A stretch of DNA of 5,352 nucleotides from Candidatus Woesearchaeota archaeon (GTDB lineage Archaea; Nanobdellota; Nanobdellia; Woesearchaeales; GW2011-AR9), in contig JACRPJ010000088.1 in the NCBI GenBank assembly GCA_016213985.1, forward strand, positions 1 through 5,352, read 5' to 3'. Below the pieces are notes generated by a model, which saw nothing but the letters and a program-made list of their open reading frames with translations, did not search any database and was not told where the DNA came from. Positions within the stretch are counted from its first letter, which is position 1. Each line of letters opens with the position of its first letter. Positions 1-3,761 of the stretch are shown here, one piece after another. The translations under genes and the position numbers were made by a program.

Positions 1-401
1 AAAAGCCAGCACCCCCATTCACTACTTTCGGCCAGAACATCCACTACTAAAGTTTCTGGAGACACATCTTTCCATAAATCTTCTTCCTTGCTCACATCCG
101 GGAACAAAAACAAATCATAAACATACTCTCCCTCATGGTTGATTTCTATTTCTTCCAGGGCACCTAAGTCGGCCTTCCTAACAGTAAGGTTGTACTTCCC
201 CGGAGGAATTTGTAGCTGGTAATTTCCATCTTTAGACAAAAACTTCTGCAATGGAACAGTATTTATTTCCACCAGAACGTCATTTTCTAATTCCAGCTTG
301 GAATTATAAATGCTTCCTCTTAATGTAGCGGCTGGAGATAAACTCGCCAATAGTAATATTCCCACCACTGCCACTAATGCCAATAGGAACATCTTCCTCA
401 T
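1..401 (-). CDS. Exported protein with carboxypeptidase-like beta domain, N-terminal part (COG2512-like); runs off the left edge
   Basis: Open from an ATG at 401 to position 1 with no stop, giving 133 visible residues; the C-terminal part is missing. Residues 1-24 form a signal peptide: MRKM, a hydrophobic core of about 17 residues, then SPA-A as a likely cleavage site. Residues 27-100 look like a carboxypeptidase-regulatory-type beta sandwich, with LRGSIYN, VEINTVPLQKFLSKDG, YQLQIPPGKYNLTV and EYVYDLFLFP. From memory this matches the N-terminal domain of archaeal membrane proteins of the COG2512 type, which continue into a transmembrane helix and a cytoplasmic winged-helix domain. Neither is visible here, although the last residues (EWGCWL) may begin a membrane segment. 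N71-L-T is a possible N-glycosylation sequon. ATG at 392 is an alternative start. There is no Shine-Dalgarno, and a TATA box lies about 30 nt upstream, so a leaderless or short-leader mRNA is likely. The ORF is clear; the family is moderately sure. Confidence 0.8.
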   Translation of the reverse strand, partial: MRKMFLLALVAVVGILLLASLSPAATLRGSIYNSKLELENDVLVEINTVPLQKFLSKDGNYQLQIPPGKYNLTVRKADLGALEEIEINHEGEYVYDLFLFPDVSKEEDLWKDVSPETLVVDVLAESSEWGCWL

Positions 402-425
402 AATAGGATTAGCAACTTAGCTGCC

Positions 426-438
426 TATAAATAATTAT
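426..438 (-). promoter_or_regulatory. TATA box of the minus-strand exported-protein gene
   Basis: Read on the minus strand this is ATAATTATTTATA, an AT-only block whose centre lies about 30 nt upstream of the ATG at 401. The usual archaeal spacing from TATA box to transcription start would put the start within a few nt of the ATG. That agrees with the absence of a Shine-Dalgarno sequence. Confidence 0.55.
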
Positions 439-580
439 CGGCAAAATTGTTAATAGATAAACCCCAAATGGACTTTAAATAATAAAAAAGAAGAAAAAAT
501 AACCCCTTTTGAGGTAAAACCACCATTTAAAGCATTATAAAGTATTAGAACCTAAAAGTAACCGAGAGGACCAGCATCGA

Positions 581-598
581 TTAAAGTATCTTTAAAAA
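581..598 (+). promoter_or_regulatory. Probable TATA box with overlapping palindrome, promoter of the coiled-coil protein gene
   Basis: TTTAAAAA at 591-598 is the best TATA-like block ahead of the gene starting at 695. It would place transcription start near 620, leaving a leader of about 75 nt. The block overlaps a perfect inverted repeat, TTAAAG-TAT-CTTTAA (581-595), which could be an operator where a bound regulator would block TBP. TTATAAAG at about 535-542 is an alternative TATA box. No transcription data are available. Confidence 0.4.
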
Positions 599-606
599 GA
601 ATTGCT

Positions 607-633
607 TTCACTGATATTGTCTTCACTGATATT
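607..633 (+). repeat. Tandem direct repeat (12 bp, period 15) near the predicted transcription start
   Basis: TTCACTGATATT occurs exactly at 607-618 and again at 622-633. The second copy also begins an inverted repeat, CACTG (624-628) with CAGTG (636-640). The pair straddles the start predicted from the TATA box at 591-598. It may be a regulator-binding site or part of the 5' leader. Confidence 0.55.
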
Positions 634-640
634 AGCAGTG

Positions 641-661
641 GGTTGATTAACCTAGTTAGGT
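641..661. repeat. Two overlapping short palindromes in the leader of the coiled-coil gene
   Basis: GGTT-GATT-AACC (641-652) overlaps ACCTA-GT-TAGGT (650-661). Both are perfect but short, and in RNA they could form only one at a time. They lie about 23 nt upstream of the Shine-Dalgarno, so they could be a DNA operator or a weak leader structure. Confidence 0.4.
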
Positions 662-683
662 AAGAGCCTGATTAAGAAAAATC

Positions 684-689
684 GGAGGT
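684..689 (+). promoter_or_regulatory. Shine-Dalgarno GGAGGT fixing the start at 695
   Basis: A full GGAGGT sits 5 nt before the ATG at 695. This favours that start over the in-frame ATGs at 701 and 710. It shows that this genome uses leadered, Shine-Dalgarno-dependent initiation for some genes beside probable leaderless ones. Confidence 0.8.
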
Positions 690-694
690 CTGGA

Positions 695-1687
695 ATGAAA
701 ATGAAAACAATGCTTAAGTTGATAGCTGTGGTGGTACTGGTGATATTTGCATTAAGCGTACTGCCTATGGCCTTAGCCGAGGATACTACCCCCGGCGAAG
801 GAAAAGAAAAGACCAAAGAGCAGAAACAAGAACTAACAGAAAAGTTGCTGGAAAAGAAAAAGGAACTAATCAGCACCCTAGAAGAGAAAAGACAAAACCA
901 GTATGAATTTTTCAAAGAGAAAATTGAGGTAGCCAAAAAGAGGTATGAGTTCCAGAAGCAGGAACTAGAGACCGCAAACGAAAAATCCCAAGCATGCAAA
1001 AGAGAGGGAAAGAATAGCACTGAATGTCAAGAGAAGAAACTGGAGCTTAAAAGGGGAGTAAAGCAGCATCTGCTGAAAACCGTTGAGTTAATCGACAGTT
1101 CGCTGCAAAGAATAATCGAAAGAGTGGAAAACTCCAATGTGCTGGCTGAAGAACAACAGAAAGAAGTGCTGGCTTCCCTTCAGACACAAGAGGAACGATT
1201 GACCGCCCAAAAACTCAAAGTCGAAACTCTAGTGGATACTGCTACCAACGATGAGCTTAGAGTAGCAATTAAAGAGCTAAAAGATACTTGGAGGGAAGTG
1301 CGCAAAGTCCAACAGCGGATTATCGTCCAGCTTATTAATTCCAAGCTAGATGTGCTGGTAAGCAAGCACGATGAGTATTACAGCGCCATGGAAATGAGAA
1401 TTGACTATTTGAATAAAAAAGGCGTGGACGTAACTGGGCTAACAGCGCTTGCTGACCAATTCAAGCAGCAGGTGGACCAGCTAAAAGCTGACCTCAAGGC
1501 TGCTGAAGATGCCTGGGCCTACGCTAAAGACAGAGAAGATTTAAGTGAAGTACACGATGCCCAGCAGAAAGTAAGAGAAGACCTGGAAGCGACCAGGGAA
1601 ACGCTAAAAGAATTCCTGCAGAAGTACCGTGAGTTGGCCAAGAACCTGAAAATGCCAGCTGGAGACAGGAACCTGAGCACAACTTAA
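695..1687 (+). CDS. Secreted coiled-coil protein with signal peptide, function unknown
   Basis: 330 residues. Residues 1-28 are a signal peptide: Met-Lys start, hydrophobic core LIAVVVLVIFALSVLPM, and cleavage probably after ALA (28). The rest is almost entirely charged helix rich in E, K and Q with heptad-like spacing, strongest at about 40-145 and 250-315, so an extended coiled coil outside the membrane is likely. There is no second membrane segment. Two cysteines, C101 and C111, flank a short break (KREGKNST) and could pair as a helical-hairpin turn. N107-S-T and N326-L-S are N-glycosylation sequons. The middle part (DTWREVRKVQ near 197-206, KKGVDV near 241-246) resembles exported coiled-coil proteins I remember from DPANN archaea, but I know no function. 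A T-rich tract follows, then the small lipoprotein gene 61 nt downstream. Coding status is near certain; the role is unknown. Confidence 0.9.
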   Translation: MKMKTMLKLIAVVVLVIFALSVLPMALAEDTTPGEGKEKTKEQKQELTEKLLEKKKELISTLEEKRQNQYEFFKEKIEVAKKRYEFQKQELETANEKSQACKREGKNSTECQEKKLELKRGVKQHLLKTVELIDSSLQRIIERVENSNVLAEEQQKEVLASLQTQEERLTAQKLKVETLVDTATNDELRVAIKELKDTWREVRKVQQRIIVQLINSKLDVLVSKHDEYYSAMEMRIDYLNKKGVDVTGLTALADQFKQQVDQLKADLKAAEDAWAYAKDREDLSEVHDAQQKVREDLEATRETLKEFLQKYRELAKNLKMPAGDRNLSTT

Positions 1688-1696
1688 ACAGAAACA

Positions 1697-1720
1697 TTTT
1701 TATTCTCTTTTTATTTCTTT
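1697..1720 (+). terminator. T-rich tract after the coiled-coil gene, probable archaeal terminator
   Basis: Three T runs (ATTTTTATT, CTTTTTATT, CTTT) begin about 10 nt after the stop at 1687, without a hairpin. Archaeal RNA polymerase terminates at such oligo-T stretches. Termination may be partial, since the same-strand lipoprotein gene starts only 61 nt after that stop. Confidence 0.5.
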
Positions 1721-1748
1721 AGCACAAACGGGATAAAAGTGAAGAACA

Positions 1749-1985
1749 ATGAGAGTTTTACCAACATTAGTGGTGATATTGATTATTGGTCTAGCTTTAA
1801 CTATTGGATGCAAGCAAAAAAATGCTCCAACCTTAACCACCGTAGCTGAACAACCAACTACTATCTCTGTATCTGAGGATCAGGAACTTGAAAAAGGATT
1901 GGGTGACTTGAACAGTTTAGGCCAACTGGAGAAAGAACTAAACAATATCACGCTGGAAGAATTGGACAATATCAGCTTAGAGTAG
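1749..1985 (+). CDS. Small lipoprotein-like envelope protein, function unknown
   Basis: 78 residues. The first 20 are hydrophobic (MRVLPTLVVILIIGLALTIG) and end at C21. TIGC is a plausible though not ideal lipobox because position -3 is Thr, so a lipid-anchored, membrane-facing protein is likely. A Thr/Pro/Ser-rich linker (about 26-41) leads to an acidic, Leu-rich C-terminal region (about 43-78) with a repeating LEKEL / LEEL pattern, probably helical. N66-I-T and N74-I-S are N-glycosylation sequons. The start is supported by GTGA at 1739-1742, six nt ahead. I recall small Cys-anchored proteins with acidic Leu-rich tails from DPANN genomes, but know no function. It follows the secreted coiled-coil gene on the same strand, so co-expression or a physical partnership is possible. 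It could instead have its own promoter in the T-rich spacer. Confidence 0.75.
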   Translation: MRVLPTLVVILIIGLALTIGCKQKNAPTLTTVAEQPTTISVSEDQELEKGLGDLNSLGQLEKELNNITLEELDNISLE

Positions 1986-2017
1986 GTTTAAATGGCTTAG
2001 AGTAATGGCTTAGAATA
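1975..2017 (+). repeat. Triplicated GCTTAGAGTA motif across the lipoprotein stop codon
   Basis: GCTTAGAGTA occurs at 1975-1984, spanning the last codons and stop of the lipoprotein gene, and at 1995-2004. A one-mismatch copy (GCTTAGAATA) lies at 2008-2017. The last two sit in longer 11-bp units (AATGGCTTAGA) with a 13-nt period. This looks like local slippage duplication. Confidence 0.5.
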
Positions 2018-2034
2018 GATTAACTAAAATATGC

Positions 2035-2058
2035 TTTCTTTTGATTATTTTTCTCATT
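2035..2058 (+). terminator. T-rich tract downstream of the lipoprotein gene, probable terminator
   Basis: TTTCTTTTGATTATTTTTC, about 50 nt after the stop at 1985, with no hairpin. It fits archaeal oligo-T termination and would separate the envelope genes from what lies downstream. Confidence 0.45.
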
Positions 2059-2068
2059 AAGGTGCAAG

Positions 2069-2168
2069 TCTAAGTACGGATTAAGTTTACACGTCAAAAA
2101 CCACTGGGTGTGATAGTGGCTATCGCCACATGCCACCATTCTCTGACTGGTGGCTTTTGACACTTAGA
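2069..2168. repeat. Nested imperfect inverted repeat, possible structured RNA
   Basis: The main stem pairs 2093-2104 (GTCAAAAACCAC) with 2150-2161 (GTGGCTTTTGAC): 11 of 12 positions match, with one A/C mismatch. A second outer stem pairs TCTAAGT (2069-2075) with ACTTAGA (2162-2168), leaving a 17-nt one-sided insertion. Inside, GTGGC (2116-2120) pairs with GCCAC (2125-2129) across a 4-nt loop. Alternatives that exclude parts of these are GATAG/CTATC (2112-2124), CCACT/AGTGG (2101-2119) and GCCACC/GGTGGC (2132-2154). No coding potential is seen. It lies upstream of the toxin-antitoxin TATA box, so it is not in that leader. It could be an independent small RNA, a 3' structure of the lipoprotein transcript or a mobile-element remnant. 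Confidence 0.55.
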
Positions 2169-2214
2169 AATAAAGCTCACTCACTTAACTTGACCGCTCC
2201 AAAAAATAGAAAGA

Positions 2215-2222
2215 TTTAAATA
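2215..2222 (+). promoter_or_regulatory. TATA box of the toxin-antitoxin operon
   Basis: TTTAAATA is close to the archaeal consensus and has an A-rich block (GAAAGA) just before it, where a BRE would lie. Its centre is about 37 nt before the antitoxin ATG at 2256. That predicts transcription start near 2244-2247 and a leader of about 10 nt carrying the GGTGAT site. Confidence 0.7.
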
Positions 2223-2242
2223 TACTTGGGTATACCAAAGTA
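2223..2242. promoter_or_regulatory. 20-bp palindrome, probable autoregulatory operator of the toxin-antitoxin operon
   Basis: TACTT-G-GGTATACC-A-AAGTA is a perfect palindrome except for one non-pairing position in each arm (2228 and 2237). The centre GGTATACC is at 2229-2236. It fills the space between the TATA box and the predicted transcription start, where a bound repressor would block initiation. Ribbon-helix-helix antitoxins commonly repress their own operon through such palindromes, so this is the likely site for the antitoxin encoded just downstream. Confidence 0.6.
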
Positions 2243-2245
2243 AAC

Positions 2246-2251
2246 GGTGAT
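2246..2251 (+). promoter_or_regulatory. Shine-Dalgarno GGTGAT that decides the antitoxin start
   Basis: GGTGAT, complementary to the 16S 3' end (AUCACCUCC type), lies 4 nt before ATG 2256. A longer reading from GTG at 2247 would use this motif itself as the start codon, so ATG 2256 is preferred. Confidence 0.65.
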
Positions 2252-2255
2252 AATT

Positions 2256-2498
2256 ATGGAAGCTAGTACAACAATAAAAATTCATGAGGATACAAAACTT
2301 GAACTGGATCATTTTCGGGAATATGGAAATGAAAGTTATGATGAAGTAATTAAGAAAGTGGTATTTATAGCTAAAACCTGCAAAACTGAACCAGAACTCA
2401 GCCAAGAAACAATTCAAGCCATCGAAAAAGCACGGGAAAGAATGAAAAGAGGGAAGTTTCTAACTGAAGCGGAAGCACGAAAGAGGCTCGGATTGTAA
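2256..2498 (+). CDS. Type II antitoxin, ribbon-helix-helix-like, partner of RelE toxin
   Basis: 80 residues from ATG 2256. The N-terminal part (4-36) has the pattern of a ribbon-helix-helix DNA-binding domain: the strand STTIKIHEDT followed by helices LELDHFREYG and SYDEVIKKVV. It resembles archaeal RelB/VapB-like antitoxins with a TIK..EDTK..L motif. The C-terminal part (about 49-80), ETIQAIEKARERMKRGKFLT then EAEARKRLGL, is the type that wraps the RelE toxin and blocks its active site. The protein should bind the toxin and, alone or in complex, repress the operon through the palindrome at 2223-2242. Its stop overlaps the toxin ATG by one base (TAATG), so translation is coupled, with the antitoxin first as is usual. 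The assignment rests on the domain pattern plus the adjacent RelE; the exact antitoxin family is less sure. Confidence 0.85.
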   Translation: MEASTTIKIHEDTKLELDHFREYGNESYDEVIKKVVFIAKTCKTEPELSQETIQAIEKARERMKRGKFLTEAEARKRLGL

Positions 2499-2758
2499 TG
2501 TACGAACTTATCTTTGATGATGAAGCCATTGAATTCCTGAATAAGCTTCCAAAAGAGATAAAAGAACGAATCTTCAACAAAATTATTTCCACAAAAGAGA
2601 ACCCATTCCATTTCTTTGAGAGATTGGTCGAAAGAACCGACTATAAACTTCGCATTGGTGACTATAGAGTCATTGCCGATATCGACCAGGGTAATAGAAT
2701 GATTAAAGTCACTGTGGTTGGTCATCGAAAGAACATTTACAAAAACTTAGTGTTTTAA
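2498..2758 (+). CDS. relE: RelE-family toxin, ribosome-dependent mRNA endonuclease
   Basis: 86 residues, typical of RelE/ParE-superfamily toxins. The order fits the fold: strand YELIFDDEAI, helical hairpin FLNKLPKEIKERIFNKIIS, the ENPF turn (34-37), then strands YKLRIGDYRVIADID and IKVTVVGHRKNIYK. The K50-L-R52-x-G-x-Y56-R57 stretch and H76-R77-x-x-x-Y81 match the basic and aromatic positions that in RelE toxins contact and cleave mRNA in the ribosomal A site; R57 and R77 correspond by my alignment to R61 and R81 of E. coli RelE. All key positions look intact, so the toxin is probably functional. ATG overlaps the antitoxin stop by one base, and GAGG at 2483-2486 is a weak ribosome site. ParE-like gyrase poisons share the fold, but the conserved Arg and Tyr residues favour RelE. 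Confidence 0.88.
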   Translation: MYELIFDDEAIEFLNKLPKEIKERIFNKIISTKENPFHFFERLVERTDYKLRIGDYRVIADIDQGNRMIKVTVVGHRKNIYKNLVF

Positions 2759-2765
2759 TGATTTA

Positions 2766-2793
2766 CCCCTCCGCACTTTAGGGCAGGGAGGAG
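2766..2793 (+). repeat. Hairpin resembling an IS200/IS605 (TnpB) right end
   Basis: Eight nt after the toxin stop, CCTCC (2768-2772) pairs with GGAGG (2787-2791). GC (2773-2774) pairs with GC (2783-2784), closing on a CTTTAG loop. The string (CCCCTCCGCACTTTAGGGC followed by AGGGAGGAGTC) is close to the subterminal palindromes I remember at right ends of archaeal IS605-type elements, with the CTTTAGGGC loop and GGAGGAGT flank. No tnpA or tnpB lies in the window, so this would be a solo or degenerate end or a non-autonomous palindrome element. It could equally be a 3' structure of the toxin mRNA. It lacks the U-run of a bacterial-type terminator. Confidence 0.45.
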
Positions 2794-2815
2794 TCTACAT
2801 ATAAGTCCAAGATAG

Positions 2816-2824
2816 TTTTATAAA
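2816..2824 (+). promoter_or_regulatory. TATA box of the alpha/beta hydrolase gene; leaderless start
   Basis: TTTTATAAA is centred about 28 nt before the ATG at 2848, so transcription should begin at or within a few nt of the start codon. No Shine-Dalgarno is present, which agrees with a leaderless mRNA. Confidence 0.6.
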
Positions 2825-2847
2825 TTAAGTTTCATTGCTTTATCTTA

Positions 2848-3705
2848 ATGGAAAAGAGAATTGCTTCTTTTGATGGGACTAAAATTTATTATCTTTATAA
2901 TAAAAATAGAGTACCTTTAACTCTAGTCTTTCTTCATGGAGTAGGGGGAAATTGGACCGTATGGAAGAAAGAAATAAATTATTTTCAGAAACAGGGATTT
3001 TCTACCCTCGCGGTGGACTTGAGAGGTCATGGTCTATCCGATGCGCCGGAAGAGTTTGATCGCTATCAGTTGGACTATTTTTCCCGGGACGTGCATCAAA
3101 TCCTCCAGACCGAAAAGATAAAGAAATTTGTGTTAGTGGGACATAGCTTGGGAGGAGGAGTAGCTATTAATTATTGTATTCGTTATCCTAAAAAACTGCC
3201 CATGGCACAGATTCTGGTGGAGACGACCTGCCTATATCCATTTGATCATACGCGCTTATTAAATTTAAAGCCCTATCTTAATCACTTCCTGCGTTTCATT
3301 GCTGAGCATAAACTTACCCGAAGAGACCACTTCTTTCACTTTAAAGAGGCAGACCTCTCCGCAGAGGGTATTAGACGGGATCTTCATTTGATCTCCCACC
3401 TGATTCACCTCACTCCTTTGCGTACACTGGTTAAAGCACTAGATAATGTGGAAAAATACGCATTCAATAATAATAAGAAAATCCATGATGCGCTTAGACA
3501 TCTAACTATTCCGGTATTGATTATCTCTGGGGATGAAGATTTTAGGGTCCCAATTAAATATTCTCTTGTTCTGAAGAAGCTAATCTGTAATTCGGAACTG
3601 AAAGTGATTCAGGGAGGCTGTCATTTGGTCACTGTTACCCGAGCGGAGGAAGTCTCCCGGATAATGCATAACTTCTTGCTGTATAATTGTCTTAATGCAC
3701 TTTAA
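2848..3705 (+). CDS. Alpha/beta hydrolase, substrate unknown
   Basis: 285 residues, the normal length for a single-domain alpha/beta hydrolase. It opens with a strand pair ending in LVFLHG, where H30-G31 form the oxyanion-hole motif. VDLRGHGLSD (56-65) is the classic strand-4 region. The nucleophile elbow is G98-H-S100-L-G102, the acid is probably D231 in GDEDFRVP, and the base is H259 in GGCHLVTV, so the Ser-Asp-His triad is complete. A helical cap (about 130-200), rich in His, Phe and Arg, would set substrate choice. There is no signal peptide, so it is cytoplasmic. The family covers esterases, lactonases, haloperoxidase-like enzymes and monoacylglycerol lipases; the sequence alone does not decide. 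It is transcribed alone from its own TATA box and converges on the adenylate-forming enzyme gene. A role in lipid or acyl-ester turnover is only a guess. Confidence 0.9.
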   Translation: MEKRIASFDGTKIYYLYNKNRVPLTLVFLHGVGGNWTVWKKEINYFQKQGFSTLAVDLRGHGLSDAPEEFDRYQLDYFSRDVHQILQTEKIKKFVLVGHSLGGGVAINYCIRYPKKLPMAQILVETTCLYPFDHTRLLNLKPYLNHFLRFIAEHKLTRRDHFFHFKEADLSAEGIRRDLHLISHLIHLTPLRTLVKALDNVEKYAFNNNKKIHDALRHLTIPVLIISGDEDFRVPIKYSLVLKKLICNSELKVIQGGCHLVTVTRAEEVSRIMHNFLLYNCLNAL

Positions 3706-3761
3706 TTCTAAATAACTACTGGTCACGTTAACATAATAATTGGAGAGAAAATCCTGGCATT

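Larger units (their letters stand above)
402..694. other. Divergent intergenic region with several regulatory-looking repeats
   Basis: 293 nt separate two divergently transcribed envelope genes, and I see no ORF here. The region contains the minus-strand TATA box (426-438) and a TTTAAATAAT block at 474-483 that reads as a plus-strand TATA box but has no gene close to its expected start. It also holds an A-rich stretch (about 477-502), a TATA-overlapping palindrome (581-595), a tandem 12-bp repeat (607-633), two overlapping short palindromes (641-661) and the Shine-Dalgarno of the coiled-coil gene (684-689). Confidence 0.6.
1986..2214. other. Gene-free stretch between the lipoprotein gene and the toxin-antitoxin promoter
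   Basis: No ORF of useful length exists on either strand; an ATG at 2031 gives only 9 codons. In order, the stretch holds the last two copies of the GCTTAGA repeat, a T-rich probable terminator (2035-2058), a nested inverted repeat (2069-2168) and an A-rich approach to the TATA box at 2215. Confidence 0.6.

Noticed and set aside
474..483. TTTAAATAAT as the promoter of a separate plus-strand gene
   Set aside because: It is a good TATA-like block, but no ORF or structured RNA follows at the expected distance, and the region is generally AT-rich.
652..1020. Minus-strand ORF of 122 codons opposite the coiled-coil gene
   Set aside because: It is Ser/Phe/Leu-rich, as expected from reading antisense to Glu/Lys-rich coding sequence. 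It lacks a ribosome site and overlaps a convincing gene.
2093..2163. Box H/ACA or C/D guide RNA at the inverted repeat
   Set aside because: An ACA overlaps the 3' end of the stem, and GTGATAG (2110-2116) and CTGA (2143-2146) loosely resemble C and D boxes. But no kink-turn is evident, spacing is wrong for a C/D RNA, and the upper stem does not fit the H/ACA pocket layout.
2247..2498. Antitoxin start at GTG 2247 (83 residues, three extra N-terminal residues)
   Set aside because: That GTG is part of the GGTGAT ribosome-binding motif, which is correctly spaced for ATG 2256. The extra residues M-I-I add nothing to the domain.
2181..2725. Minus-strand ORFs opposite the toxin-antitoxin genes
   Set aside because: They are antisense to both well-supported genes, with compositions typical of shadow frames and no start signals.
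3706..3761. Hairpin terminator between the convergent genes
   Set aside because: Only a short GTTAAC palindrome and weak T runs are present. I cannot support a defined terminator for either gene.
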